DNA of 64,000 bases from JAISGQ01 sp045536305. Its GTDB lineage: Bacteria; Bacillota; Clostridia; Oscillospirales; Acutalibacteraceae. Under the pieces are notes generated by a model. It was not told where the DNA came from. It saw nothing but the letters and a program-made list of their open reading frames with translations, and searched no databases. Both the position numbers and the translations under genes were made by a program. Position 1 is the stretch's first letter, and each line of letters begins with the position of its first letter. The stretch spans positions 57,991 through 121,990 of the forward strand of contig JAZSNH010000029.1 of NCBI GenBank assembly GCA_045536305.1, in the 5' to 3' direction. Shown here piece by piece: positions 34,373-43,325 of this stretch.

Positions 34373-35386
34373 TTATCTCTTCTGAACGTAGTTGTTGAGA
34401 GAATCGATAGCAAGAGCGATTCCCAGGAAGCAGCCGAGAACGCCGAGAGCCAAGCTGACGAGAAGCTCGGTGGAGCCGGCCTTGCTGATGGTGAAGACAA
34501 CTACAACAGCGGCGATGGTAATTATCTCAGAAGCTGCGATAGAGGCAAGCGAGCCTGTCTTCTTATTCTTGACACCGCCGAATGCGATATAGCCGATAAC
34601 GGCGAGAATGCCGCTGACTACGCAGAGTGCGGGAAGGGGGAAATTGAATACTACGCAGAGTGCGAAGGGGATAAGACCTGCAACAGCTCCGATAAAGGCA
34701 CCCAGCACGCCCTTGCCGGCAGTACCCTCTTGGTCGTTTGCCTGGTAGGGAGGCGCTGCATCCCATTCGGGCATCGGAGCGTAGTCTGTATTTCTGCGAG
34801 GCTCCATGCCTGCATAGGTATCGTCGGTTTCCTCGTCGTAAACATTGGAGGAGCGGAGAGGCTCCTCATACTGAGGCCCGGGACGCGGTACCGGTGCAGG
34901 TGCAGGTGCAGGTGCAGGTGCAGGTGCAGGTGCAGGACGAGCAGAACCCTTGACTGCTGCGGAGCACTCAGCACACATAGGCTGAACCATATTGTTATAG
35001 AATGAGCGCTTGTTGGCGGGAGCGCCGCACTTTACGCACACATTGGGTGCGCGGAAGCCCAGACCTCTGTAATTTGCGGAAACAAAGGAGAGCATTTCGT
35101 CGAGCAGATAATCGTCCATTTCGCCTGCGCTCTCATCATAGAAAAGAGCGAGATAGCCTTCGACATCGCCGACCTGAAGGTCGGAAAGACCGGGCTGAGG
35201 ACGGAGCATATCCTCCATACCGTCAAAGGAAGCATCGGAAGAGCAAACGAGCATAAAGATAGCAAGCTTTCCGCCATCCTCTTCAACGACCGAAAAACCG
35301 ACACCGCCGGCTACGCCGTAAACTGTGTCGCCATCGATACGGTATTTTCTGCTTTGCTGCCATGAGCGTAAATTCTGAGAAATCAT
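34373..35386 (-). CDS. Zinc-ribbon, Pro/Ala-repeat membrane protein, unknown function
   Basis: A 337-residue protein. The first 110 residues are a soluble domain (YRIDGDTVYGVAGGVGFSVV), followed by a zinc ribbon (CVKCG, then CAEC about 20 residues later), a Pro/Ala stretch made by seven exact copies of a 6-bp unit (34893-34934), an acidic/aromatic linker, and four C-terminal membrane helices. The last helices are followed by a short tail NNYVQKR. A good promoter lies at 35456-35483. No family recognised; paralogous zinc-ribbon membrane proteins are common in Clostridia. Confidence 0.72.
   Translation of the reverse strand: MISQNLRSWQQSRKYRIDGDTVYGVAGGVGFSVVEEDGGKLAIFMLVCSSDASFDGMEDMLRPQPGLSDLQVGDVEGYLALFYDESAGEMDDYLLDEMLSFVSANYRGLGFRAPNVCVKCGAPANKRSFYNNMVQPMCAECSAAVKGSARPAPAPAPAPAPAPAPVPRPGPQYEEPLRSSNVYDEETDDTYAGMEPRRNTDYAPMPEWDAAPPYQANDQEGTAGKGVLGAFIGAVAGLIPFALCVVFNFPLPALCVVSGILAVIGYIAFGGVKNKKTGSLASIAASEIITIAAVVVVFTISKAGSTELLVSLALGVLGCFLGIALAIDSLNNYVQKR
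34893..34934. repeat. Hexanucleotide tandem repeat (seven copies of GGTGCA)
   Basis: Seven perfect copies of GGTGCA on the plus strand, encoding alternating Pro and Ala in the minus-strand gene. Copy-number change keeps the frame and would only lengthen or shorten the linker. Confidence 0.9.
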
Positions 35387-35455
35387 ATATGAGCCTCCGA
35401 ATCTGTAAAAATTAGCTTATATTCAATGTGCCATATTAAATGTGCATATACTATG

Positions 35456-35483
35456 ATTATATCGAAAAATTAAGCTAAGTCAA
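35456..35483 (-). promoter_or_regulatory. Promoter of the gene at 34373
   Basis: Minus strand: -35 TTGACT (35478-35483), 16-bp spacer, -10 TATAAT (35456-35461). Confidence 0.75.
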
Positions 35484-35568
35484 CTGTTAGATAAGAATAA
35501 TAAGTAAATTTTCGCGGTTTTTGCACAGTGCAAATGTAAACTTTTCTGAAACTTGACTCAAGAAAAAA

Positions 35569-35603
35569 GGGACCTGTGCAAAATTATCTCATGCACAGGT
35601 CCC
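35569..35603 (-). terminator. Terminator of the gene at 35611
   Basis: GGGACCTGTGCA and TGCACAGGTCCC, followed on the minus strand by six T. Confidence 0.9.
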
Positions 35604-35610
35604 GAATGTA

Positions 35611-37464
35611 TTATTCGGTGGCTTTGAACGACTGCATATAAGCAGAGAAGGAATCTGCCTTGAGCTTGAAAAGCATACCGCGGCGGCTTCTTCTTTTTAC
35701 CTTGCGTCGTCTCATTTTTGAAAGCTTCCAGTGAGGTATCGAAGGAAGCTCGGGTTCCTTTACCGGGATCGGGTCGTCATCATCAAAGTGAGGAACATAA
35801 ACGAAGCCTTCCTCATCATCGTCGCGTATATAATCGGCTGCGCTTTTTGCGTTGTACTCAGGGTTGACGCGCATGGGATCCTGATAAATAGGCGTCGGTG
35901 AAAGGGGAGCCTCGGTTCTTATCGGCTCGGGATTGTATACGGGAGCGGCATAGCTCTTCTGAGCATAGGGTTCGCCCATCGGGGTAAAGCCTCTGGAGGT
36001 GGAGTAATCTACCTCCATATCCTCGAACACAGGAACAACAACGGGGATATCCTCGGCTGCGTAGTCAGGTCTGTAATTGCCGACACCGCTTGCGTTATAT
36101 TCATCGGCAGGGCGAATGGCACCTGCTGCCCCGGCAACAGCCGCGGCGGCAATGGGTGCTGAGGACGCGACAGAGGAGGGCTCGGAGAAATCGGCGCGTA
36201 CACGAGGGGTGTAACGGTCGTCCGCATATTCAAAGTCCTCTTCCATGTGGACGACGATGGGGATGTAATCCTCGTCATAATACTGGGTTTTGCCGGAGGT
36301 CTGAGTTGCCTCAAGAGCGGCCAGTGCATCAGCCGCAGAAGCAGCCATAGGCTCGGACGGTATCTGCGGAACAGGTGCAGCGCTCTGATCGGCGGCAGGT
36401 GTCGCTGCAGCAGATGGTGCAGGTCTGCGGCGCTGATTCTGCGGAGGTCTTGCTCCCGCGGGGTGAGGTCTTCCGGGCGGTGCATATATGGGTCTGCCGT
36501 ACTGGTCATAGCCGACAGGTGTGCGCGACTTCCTCTGAGGAGGCGGATAAATAGGTCTGCCATTCTGGTCAAAGCCTATAGGATGCGGTTTTCTCTGAGG
36601 AGGACGCTGGGGATATATGGGCCTGCCGTACTGGTCATAGCCGATAGGCTGTGCCGGAGCAGGACGTGCAGGTACGGCAATAGGATTGCCGTACTGATCG
36701 TAGTATATGGGTTGACGTTTCTTAGGTCTGTTGTCCATATTCTTGCCTCCCTTGCTTCGCTTGCCCCTTGGGCGCTGCTCCTCGGGCAATTCAGCGTTGT
36801 CTGCCGTATCTTCTGTTATGATAGTGCCTGCCGCGCCGAGCGACGCTGCGGCAACGAGATCTGCTATTTCGTCGGCAGAGGATTCGGCCTCATCTGCGGT
36901 CTCTGTTTTTTCAGGTTCGGCTTCTGCTTCGGCCTTGCGTGCGGCCGCACGTTCTTCTGAAATCGGGCTGAAGGCCTTGCTGTCGCCCTCATAGTCGTCC
37001 TTGTCGGGGAAGATTATCAGCGGTCTGTCATCGTCCTCCTCGGCTGCGGCAGAAGAAGGCGGTACACTGTCCTCTGCAGAGGGCTCGGACTGCTGAGCCG
37101 ATGATTCGGAAGAGTCAGGTGCCATCTTTGTGGCACTGCCTGCGAGAAATGCGAGCGATCTTTCGCGGCGTTTTTCTTCCTTATCGATTATTTCAAATAT
37201 TTTGTCGATTTCATTCTTATCGACCTTGCCGTAGGGTGATTTCGCACGTTCTCTGTCCTGCTCTATGATCTTGCGCCTCGAAGAGACTGTACTCGAAAGC
37301 AGGAAGATAAGGCAGATGAGAACAAAGCCCTGTGCGCCCAATATCACGGGGGAGAATTTCTGAATGATACCCACCAGTATGAGCAGGGCCATGGCGATTA
37401 TACCTGTAACAAAAACAAGTATAAAAAATGCCGATCGCCTTGACGCTTTGTTTTTCAAATTCAC
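35611..37464 (-). CDS. Membrane protein with GYDQYGRPIY repeats, unknown function
   Basis: A 617-residue protein. Two N-terminal membrane helices (about 13-34 and 41-59) precede an acidic, disordered region to about 230. A basic Pro/Tyr/Gln-rich repeat follows, with four variants of GYDQYGRPIY (first as YYDQYGNPIA) at roughly 248-330. A long disordered acidic stretch and a basic C-terminus (KLSKMRRRKVKRRSRRG) complete it. The repeat recalls Pro/Tyr-rich tails of cell-envelope or division proteins, but I know no named family. It is upstream-adjacent to nothing on its strand except ksgA, with its own terminator. Confidence 0.72.
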   Translation of the reverse strand: MNLKNKASRRSAFFILVFVTGIIAMALLILVGIIQKFSPVILGAQGFVLICLIFLLSSTVSSRRKIIEQDRERAKSPYGKVDKNEIDKIFEIIDKEEKRRERSLAFLAGSATKMAPDSSESSAQQSEPSAEDSVPPSSAAAEEDDDRPLIIFPDKDDYEGDSKAFSPISEERAAARKAEAEAEPEKTETADEAESSADEIADLVAAASLGAAGTIITEDTADNAELPEEQRPRGKRSKGGKNMDNRPKKRQPIYYDQYGNPIAVPARPAPAQPIGYDQYGRPIYPQRPPQRKPHPIGFDQNGRPIYPPPQRKSRTPVGYDQYGRPIYAPPGRPHPAGARPPQNQRRRPAPSAAATPAADQSAAPVPQIPSEPMAASAADALAALEATQTSGKTQYYDEDYIPIVVHMEEDFEYADDRYTPRVRADFSEPSSVASSAPIAAAAVAGAAGAIRPADEYNASGVGNYRPDYAAEDIPVVVPVFEDMEVDYSTSRGFTPMGEPYAQKSYAAPVYNPEPIRTEAPLSPTPIYQDPMRVNPEYNAKSAADYIRDDDEEGFVYVPHFDDDDPIPVKEPELPSIPHWKLSKMRRRKVKRRSRRGMLFKLKADSFSAYMQSFKATE

Positions 37465-37528
37465 TGCCCCCTCTCTTTCAAATTAAATCGTCTATTGATA
37501 CATAGTAAATATTACTATATTTTAAATC

Positions 37529-38395
37529 TTATGTCAATATAAAATCGGCGCAGCGGGATAAGACGGAAAGCTTTTCAAAGGAAAGCTCCTCGATGCGTGT
37601 GTTTGGCGGTATGGAGGCGGCCTCCAGAACGGCAGAGGCCTGCTCACGGGTAAGAAAGCCGCCTGAGCAAAGTGAGTTGAGAAGGGTCTTTCTGCGCTGT
37701 GAAAAGCCTGCCCGAACAAGCTTAAAAAATATCTCGGGACGACCCACGGGGTAAGGAGGCTTGTCGCGCAGGTCAAGCGAAATTACCGCAGAATCCACAT
37801 TCGGAGCAGGCATGAAGCTTCCGCGAGAAACATTGAACAGCTTCTTTGCATCGGCATAATATGCAACAGAAACCGTCACAGCACCCGCGTCTCTCGAACC
37901 GACGGGAGCGCACAGTCTTTGGGCGGCTTCCTTTTGCACCATTACGGTTATGCTCGAAAAGGGAAGCTTATCCTCAAGCAGCTTCATTATAAGCGGTGAT
38001 GTGATATAATATGGAAGATTGGCGCATACGCTGACGCTTTCGCAGTCGGAAAACTTTTCTTTTATAAGCGCGGCAAGGTCGAAGGTCAGCGCGTCTGCAT
38101 TGATCACCTCAACGTTTGAACAGTCAGAAAGGGTTTCGTCAAGCACAGGCAGAAGACGCTCGTCAAGCTCGATGGCGACAACCTTTTTTGCAAGCCTTGA
38201 CAGCTCGCGCGTGAGCACGCCGATTCCGGGGCCTATTTCTATAACTCCCGTGTTTTCGTTTTTCACAGCAGCCTCTGCCATTCTGGGACAGACGGTGGGG
38301 TTGATAAGAAAATTCTGTCCCAGACTTTTTGAAAAGGTAAAGCCATGTCCGCTGAGAAGCTCTCTTATTGCCGATACATCGGTAAGACGCTCCAT
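37529..38395 (-). CDS. rsmA: 16S rRNA dimethyladenosine transferase
   Basis: A 288-residue SAM-dependent enzyme (also called KsgA) that dimethylates two adjacent adenines near the 3' end of 16S rRNA. Motifs: SLGQNFLIN at the N-terminus, the SAM loop VIEIGPGIGVLTREL, the acidic VVAIELDERL, and the catalytic NLPYYITSPLIMKLLE. Length is normal. It has its own upstream region; 64 bp separate it from the repeat protein downstream. Confidence 0.95.
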   Translation of the reverse strand: MERLTDVSAIRELLSGHGFTFSKSLGQNFLINPTVCPRMAEAAVKNENTGVIEIGPGIGVLTRELSRLAKKVVAIELDERLLPVLDETLSDCSNVEVINADALTFDLAALIKEKFSDCESVSVCANLPYYITSPLIMKLLEDKLPFSSITVMVQKEAAQRLCAPVGSRDAGAVTVSVAYYADAKKLFNVSRGSFMPAPNVDSAVISLDLRDKPPYPVGRPEIFFKLVRAGFSQRRKTLLNSLCSGGFLTREQASAVLEAASIPPNTRIEELSFEKLSVLSRCADFILT

Positions 38396-38501
38396 GTCAA
38401 ACCGCTCCTTTCACTTTGCCGTATGTATTTTCAATTACATATAATAACATATTTTTCGTCGGGATAAAAGACAGGATTTGATTTTTGTTAAATAATGCCT
38501 A

Positions 38502-38530
38502 TTGTCAAATCGTGCCGCAATTGATATCAT
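38502..38530 (+). promoter_or_regulatory. Promoter of the dCMP deaminase gene
   Basis: -35 TTGTCA (38502-38507), 17-bp spacer, -10 TATCAT (38525-38530). Confidence 0.75.
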
Positions 38531-38563
38531 TATAACAGCAATTGTATGAAGGGACGAATTTAC

Positions 38564-39052
38564 ATGGCAAGAAGAGATAAGGAAAATTATTACCTTGACA
38601 TAGCACAGACCGTTTCCGAGCGCAGTACATGTCTGCGACGTCATTACGGAGCGATAATCGTTTCAAACGATGAAATTGTATCCTCGGGCTACAATGGTGC
38701 GCCCAGAGGCAGAAAAAACTGCGTGGATATAAACTTCTGCGTAAGAGAAAAGCTCGGGATCGCACGCGGCGAGCGGTATGAGCTGTGCAGAGCCGTCCAT
38801 GCCGAAGCAAACGCCATCATTTCCGCAAGTCGTGCATCCATGCTGGGTGCAACGCTTTATCTTGCGGGAACCGACGGAAAAACGGGAGAGCTGCTCAATA
38901 ATTCCTGCTCCTGTGCAATGTGCAAAAGGCTTGTGATAAACGCAGGTATTGCAAAGGTGGTTATACGCAACACGCCCGAGGAGTATACCGTTGTAAATGT
39001 TGAGGATTGGGTAGCAAACGATGAGTCTGTCGAGGGCTCGTTCGGGTACTGA
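38564..39052 (+). CDS. dCMP/cytidine deaminase (ComEB-like)
   Basis: A 162-residue zinc deaminase that would convert dCMP to dUMP. The zinc/proton-shuttle motif is HAEANAI and the second zinc ligand pair is in NSCSCAMCKRL. The N-terminus DIAQTVSERSTCLRRHYGAI and GYNGAPRGRKNC fit the dCMP deaminase family. Start ATG 38564 has a GAAGGGA site 9 bases upstream; ATG 38546 is in frame but begins almost at the predicted transcript start. Confidence 0.9.
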   Translation: MARRDKENYYLDIAQTVSERSTCLRRHYGAIIVSNDEIVSSGYNGAPRGRKNCVDINFCVREKLGIARGERYELCRAVHAEANAIISASRASMLGATLYLAGTDGKTGELLNNSCSCAMCKRLVINAGIAKVVIRNTPEEYTVVNVEDWVANDESVEGSFGY

Positions 39053-39080
39053 TATAAGAATATTAAATATGGGAATGGAA

Positions 39081-39113
39081 AAAACCTCCGCTGAAAATCA
39101 GCGGAGGTTTTTT
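39081..39113. terminator. Bidirectional terminator between the deaminase gene and rnfB
   Basis: AAAACCTCCGCTGA, AAA, TCAGCGGAGGTTTTTT. Confidence 0.9.
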
Positions 39114-39116
39114 CCA

Positions 39117-39923
39117 TCAGAATTCGACTGTGCTTGTCAGCAATGTGACGCAGCCCCTTGGGCAGGCGGCGGCACATTCGCCGCAGCCGGTGCATTTGTC
39201 GGGGTCAACGTGAGCTACGAAATTTTCGATGGTGATAGCCTGCACGGAACAGACCTTGGTACACTTCATACAGCCGATGCAGCCGCTCTTGCAGACCTTG
39301 TTCGTAAGGTTGCCTTTGTCGCAGTTTCTGCATCTTACAACAGCAATGGGCTTAAGAGGCTCAAAGGTTATAAGTCCCTTGGGACATGCCTTTACACACT
39401 TGGAGCAGCCTTTGCAGAGGGTCGGGTCGATGTGAGCTACACCGTTGCAGATGGTGATCGCACCATAATCACAGGAAGCTACGCAGTCGCCTATGCCCAT
39501 GCAGCCGTAAAGACAGCTGCCTACTCCGCCGAACAGCTGATTGGCAGCGGCACATGACTCAACGCCCAGATACTCCATTTTGTTATGGGTATTGTCATAG
39601 GTTCCGATACAGTGGACCAGTGCGGTTTTGCGCTGAACCTCCCCTGCCTCCTGACCGAGCAGCTCGGCGATCTCTTTGACCGCCTTCGCGCCGCCCGGAG
39701 AGCAAAGTCCGTTTTCAGCTTCGCCCTTGGCAAGTGCCGCGGCATAGCCTGAGCAGCCGGAATAGCCGCAGGCACCGCAGTTTGCACCGGGAAGCTTTTC
39801 GAGGATAGCCTCTGCCTTTTCATCCTTCGGCACTGCCATGAGCACGGAAGCGATGGAAAGACCCACGCCTGCCACAAGACCTATGGCGGCAACAATAATT
39901 ACAGCAAGTAATATAGGATTCAT
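39117..39923 (-). CDS. rnfB: Rnf complex ferredoxin subunit RnfB
   Basis: A 268-residue iron-sulfur protein. It has an N-terminal membrane anchor (about 3-25), the Fe-S domain with NCGACGYSGCSGYA, then several CxxCxxC clusters (CLYGCMGIGDC, CKGCSKCVKACP, CIGCMKCTKVC, CTGCGECAAACP). It takes electrons from ferredoxin into the Rnf complex, which couples ferredoxin:NAD+ electron transfer to Na+ or H+ export. It is the last gene of rnfCDGEAB and ends against the terminator. Confidence 0.95.
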   Translation of the reverse strand: MNPILLAVIIVAAIGLVAGVGLSIASVLMAVPKDEKAEAILEKLPGANCGACGYSGCSGYAAALAKGEAENGLCSPGGAKAVKEIAELLGQEAGEVQRKTALVHCIGTYDNTHNKMEYLGVESCAAANQLFGGVGSCLYGCMGIGDCVASCDYGAITICNGVAHIDPTLCKGCSKCVKACPKGLITFEPLKPIAVVRCRNCDKGNLTNKVCKSGCIGCMKCTKVCSVQAITIENFVAHVDPDKCTGCGECAAACPRGCVTLLTSTVEF

Positions 39924-39938
39924 ATATTACACCTCCAT

Positions 39939-40571
39939 TTAAGCAAGTCCGAGGCCGTCAACGATGCCGGCAAAGCCGGTAAAGCTGAGTGCAACGATAG
40001 AGGCGGCAACGAGAGTGATGGGAAGTCCCTTGAGAGATTCGGGGATATCTGCCGATTCGAGCTTGCCGCGGACTCCTGCGAAGAGAACCATCGCCACGAG
40101 GAAGCCAACGCCTGCTCCGACTGCATTGACAAGAGCCGCGATATAGCCTCCGCCGAAGGTGTAGGCCATGCCCGATTCTGCGCCAAACTTGCCGATAACA
40201 AGAGTTGCAACGCCCAGAACAGCACAGTTTGTGGTGATAAGGGGCAGATAAACGCCGAGGGAATTATAAAGCGAGGGGATATATTTTTTGAGGAAGATCT
40301 CAAAAAGCTGAACGAGAGCCGCGATTATCAGAATAAAGACGATAGTCTGGAGATAATCGAGACCGTTCGGCAGAAGGAAAAGCTCATAGATAGGATATGT
40401 TACCGCTGTTGCAACAGCCATAACGAATATAACTGCCGCACTCATGCCCACGGCGGTATTGAGCTTTTTGGAAACGCCCAGGAAGGGGCAGATTCCGAGG
40501 AACTTTGAAAGGACAAAGTTTTCTGTAAGAACGGCGGCAACAAAGACGCCTAAGATAAGCTTAAAGGTCAT
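39939..40571 (-). CDS. rnfA: Rnf complex membrane subunit RnfA
   Basis: About 210 residues with six membrane helices. The N-terminal LTENFVLSKFLGICPFLGVS is diagnostic for RnfA/NqrE. Its ATG at 40571 overlaps the rnfE stop codon by four bases, so translation is coupled. RnfA and RnfE are antiparallel paralogues that hold a shared Fe-S cluster in the membrane. Confidence 0.94.
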   Translation of the reverse strand: MTFKLILGVFVAAVLTENFVLSKFLGICPFLGVSKKLNTAVGMSAAVIFVMAVATAVTYPIYELFLLPNGLDYLQTIVFILIIAALVQLFEIFLKKYIPSLYNSLGVYLPLITTNCAVLGVATLVIGKFGAESGMAYTFGGGYIAALVNAVGAGVGFLVAMVLFAGVRGKLESADIPESLKGLPITLVAASIVALSFTGFAGIVDGLGLA

Positions 40572-41524
40572 TTGGAACAGCCTCCTTCCAGACGCTTTGA
40601 GCAGGTCATTGCAGCAGGACATGAGCCGCAGGGATCATTGACAATGGGAAGTCCCTTCTTGCGGCTGATTCGGTTTGCCAGTGCAATGAGCATGCCGAAC
40701 ACGAAGAAACCGCCTGCGGGGAGTATGAAGATAAGTATCGGACTTTCGCTGAGGATGGGTATGGACAGTCCGAGGAAGGAGCCGTTTCCGAATATTTCGC
40801 GGATAGCACCCATACAGAACAGTGCGGCAGTAAAGCCTATACCCATTGTGATGCCGTCAACTATAGAGGGTATCACCTTGTTTTTTGATGCGAACATCTC
40901 AGCTCTGCCGAGGATTATGCAGTTAACGACTATAAGGGGCAGGAACAGTCCGAGCGATTCGTCCAAGGCAGGTGCGAAAGCCTTGACAATCATCTGTACG
41001 ACAGAAACAAAACCTGCGATAACGGTGATGAATGCAGGTATTCTGACCTTGTCGGGAATGATCTTACGCAATGCGGAAATAACCGCATTTGAACAGATAA
41101 GAACGATGGTCGCTGCCGCGCCCATGCCGAGAGCACTCTCGACAGAGGTGGTAACAGCAAGGGTCGGACAGGTGCCCAGCACCAGTCTTAAAACGGGGTT
41201 TTCGGTTAGCAGACCGTTTTTCAGAGCGGCAAGGAAGCCTTTCTTTTCTTCCTCAGGCTCGTCTATGACCTCGGGAGGCATTTTGGGACGCTCGGGAGGC
41301 GGAAGGGTCGGCTTCTGCACGGGTGCGGCCTTGGGAGCCTCAGGCTTCTTCGGCTCTGCTGCGGCAGGTATGGGAGGAAGATTTTCCTCGGCTGCCTTGC
41401 GTGTTTTTATTTCTGCTGCGGTTTCGGCAGGCGTTTCTTTTTTAACGGCTTCTTCCGCAGCGATTTTGGCTTCGGTCACTTCCGAGGTGCCGCCTAAGCC
41501 CACAGATACGGATCTTCTGCTCAT
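40568..41524 (-). CDS. rnfE: Rnf complex membrane subunit RnfE with a long N-terminal extension
   Basis: A 318-residue protein; usual RnfE is about 200. The core starts near residue 95 (FLAALKNGLLTENPVLRLVLGTCPTLAV, here shortened: LTENPVLRLVLGTCPTLAV) and has six membrane helices. The extra first 95 residues are Ala/Pro/Glu/Lys-rich, with no membrane helix, and likely disordered and cytoplasmic. The C-terminus carries a Cys cluster (DPCGSCPAAMTC, then GGC). The start overlaps the rnfG stop by four bases, so the extension is in the natural reading frame of the operon. Confidence 0.93.
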   Translation of the reverse strand: MSRRSVSVGLGGTSEVTEAKIAAEEAVKKETPAETAAEIKTRKAAEENLPPIPAAAEPKKPEAPKAAPVQKPTLPPPERPKMPPEVIDEPEEEKKGFLAALKNGLLTENPVLRLVLGTCPTLAVTTSVESALGMGAAATIVLICSNAVISALRKIIPDKVRIPAFITVIAGFVSVVQMIVKAFAPALDESLGLFLPLIVVNCIILGRAEMFASKNKVIPSIVDGITMGIGFTAALFCMGAIREIFGNGSFLGLSIPILSESPILIFILPAGGFFVFGMLIALANRISRKKGLPIVNDPCGSCPAAMTCSKRLEGGCSK

Positions 41525-42291
41525 TGTGCCTGCCTCCTTTCTATTTCGCTAACCTGTGCAAGAGCCTTGTTTACGGCACTTGTAACAGCGCGGCTGGTAA
41601 TGGTAGATGCGGTGATGGCGTCTATCTCACCGCCGTCCTTGCTTACTGCCAGAGTTCCGCTCTTACCTACAAACTGGGAGAGCCATTCGGGATTCTCACA
41701 GTTTGCGCCAAGGCCTGCGGTTTCGCTCTGTTCGAGTATCTCAATGCCTGTGATCTTAAGATTGAGATCAATGCCTATCATTATCTGAACATCTCCGCCG
41801 TAGCCTTTTGAGGCACTTGTTGCAACGTAGCCGATAAGATACTTATCGGTTTTTGGAGTGTCGGTTGCGGAAATATCGGTATTTGTAACGTCTGTGCCGC
41901 TAATGTCGGTATTGCTGATATCAGTGGCAGTGACCTCGGTCTTTACTCCCGTCCAGGGTCTGCGAAGGAGAACGCCTGAGAGGATATCGGTTGCGGAGAG
42001 GTCGGATATGGATATATCGGCAGGAGAAACAATAGGCAAATTCGGTTCACTGCCGGGGATTCCATTGACCAGAACGGCATAAACGGATACGCCGTTTTCT
42101 TCGGAAACCAGCTCATATTCCTCGCCTGCGAGAACCGACTGGCGCGCCTCAATCTCGCTTTGCAGTGCGTTTTCGGCAATTATGCCTGAGGTCAGGGAGT
42201 TTGTAAGAGCCAGAGCGAGTGCTACGATAATGCATATTGAGAAAAGTATGATAGTGGGTATTCCCACTTCCTTGAAATTCATCTTTTTCAT
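41521..42291 (-). CDS. rnfG: Rnf complex flavoprotein subunit RnfG
   Basis: A 256-residue single-pass membrane protein (helix about 12-33) with a periplasmic-side FMN-binding domain. The covalent FMN threonine is in the motif TASTITS (typical SGATxTS), near residue 233. A Thr/Asp repeat (variants of ATDIS/NTDIS/GTDV) at about 120-150 interrupts the ordinary fold. Start overlaps rnfD stop by four bases. Confidence 0.93.
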   Translation of the reverse strand: MKKMNFKEVGIPTIILFSICIIVALALALTNSLTSGIIAENALQSEIEARQSVLAGEEYELVSEENGVSVYAVLVNGIPGSEPNLPIVSPADISISDLSATDILSGVLLRRPWTGVKTEVTATDISNTDISGTDVTNTDISATDTPKTDKYLIGYVATSASKGYGGDVQIMIGIDLNLKITGIEILEQSETAGLGANCENPEWLSQFVGKSGTLAVSKDGGEIDAITASTITSRAVTSAVNKALAQVSEIERRQAQ

Positions 42292-43307
42292 GCTGCAGCC
42301 CCCTTCTCCTCGCCAAAGGCCTTCGGTGTGGTGAGCTTTTCGATGTGAGGTACGAGAATATTCATCAGAAGGATAGCATAGGATACGCCCTCAGGCATGT
42401 TGCACAGCAGGCGCATTGCCATGGTCAGCACACCGCAGCAGACAGCGAATACTATCTTGCCGCCGTGGGTTATCGGAGAGGTCGTATAGTCGGTAGCCAT
42501 AAATATCGCACCGAGCATCAGACCGCCCGAAAGCAGGTGTGATAGCATGTAAAGGGTGCTGCCCTCGAGGTCGTAGCCCTTGCCGAAGCCCACGAAAAAT
42601 GCGATAACGGCTACTGTGCCGATAAAGTAAACGGGGATGGTGGGCTTGATAACTTTGCGGAAAATAAGGAACAGTCCGCCGAGAATGAGCGCTGCGGCAC
42701 AGGTCTCACCGAGACAGCCGGGAGTGTTGCCGAAGAGCAGTGACATGACCGACGGTGTTTCCTCAAGCTTTGAGGCGAGCGGTGTTGCGGCGGTCATTGC
42801 GTCAAGTGCGCCCTTTTCAAGATAGAAGAAGGGCTTTACATAGGTGCTCATTGCACCGGGGAAGCTGAGCATAAGTACTATTCTGGCGGTTGCGGCAGGA
42901 TTTGCAAAGTTCATGCCGATGCCGCCGAACATCTGCTTTACGACCACGATTGCAACCACAGAGCCGAAGGCGGCGTAGATGGGGTTGATTGTAGGAGGCA
43001 GACAGAATGCGAGGATAAGACCTGTTACGACTGCGGAGAAATCTCCGATAGTCTGTCTGCGCTTCATTATCCTGCGGCAGAGAAACTCAGACAGCACGCA
43101 GGTGATTATACACACAGCGATGGTCAGAGCACTGCGCCAGCCGAAATAGACACAGGAGACGATAGCCGCAGGGATAAGGGCTATTACAACGTCCTGCATT
43201 ATTTCGGGCGTTGTGGAGGGGCTTTTGAAATGGGGCGAGGGAGTGACAAGCAGCTTGTGAGCGGCGCTTACTTCCTCGCTGACGCGGTTGTCAACATTGT
43301 TGTTCAT
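42288..43307 (-). CDS. rnfD: Rnf complex membrane flavoprotein subunit RnfD
   Basis: A 339-residue membrane protein with about nine helices. It opens with the family segment LLVTPSPHFKSPSTTPEIM. The FMN threonine motif is near DAMTAATPLAS (about residue 158). It also carries GFGKGYDLEGSTLY. With RnfG it forms the flavin relay of the complex. Ribosome site AAGGAGAG before ATG 43307. Confidence 0.94.
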   Translation of the reverse strand: MNNNVDNRVSEEVSAAHKLLVTPSPHFKSPSTTPEIMQDVVIALIPAAIVSCVYFGWRSALTIAVCIITCVLSEFLCRRIMKRRQTIGDFSAVVTGLILAFCLPPTINPIYAAFGSVVAIVVVKQMFGGIGMNFANPAATARIVLMLSFPGAMSTYVKPFFYLEKGALDAMTAATPLASKLEETPSVMSLLFGNTPGCLGETCAAALILGGLFLIFRKVIKPTIPVYFIGTVAVIAFFVGFGKGYDLEGSTLYMLSHLLSGGLMLGAIFMATDYTTSPITHGGKIVFAVCCGVLTMAMRLLCNMPEGVSYAILLMNILVPHIEKLTTPKAFGEEKGAAA

Positions 43308-43325
43308 GCTTTGTCTCTCCTTCCT

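Noticed and set aside
34893..34934. CRISPR-like array
   Set aside because: It is a 6-bp tandem repeat without spacers. No CRISPR array or cas gene was seen anywhere in the window.
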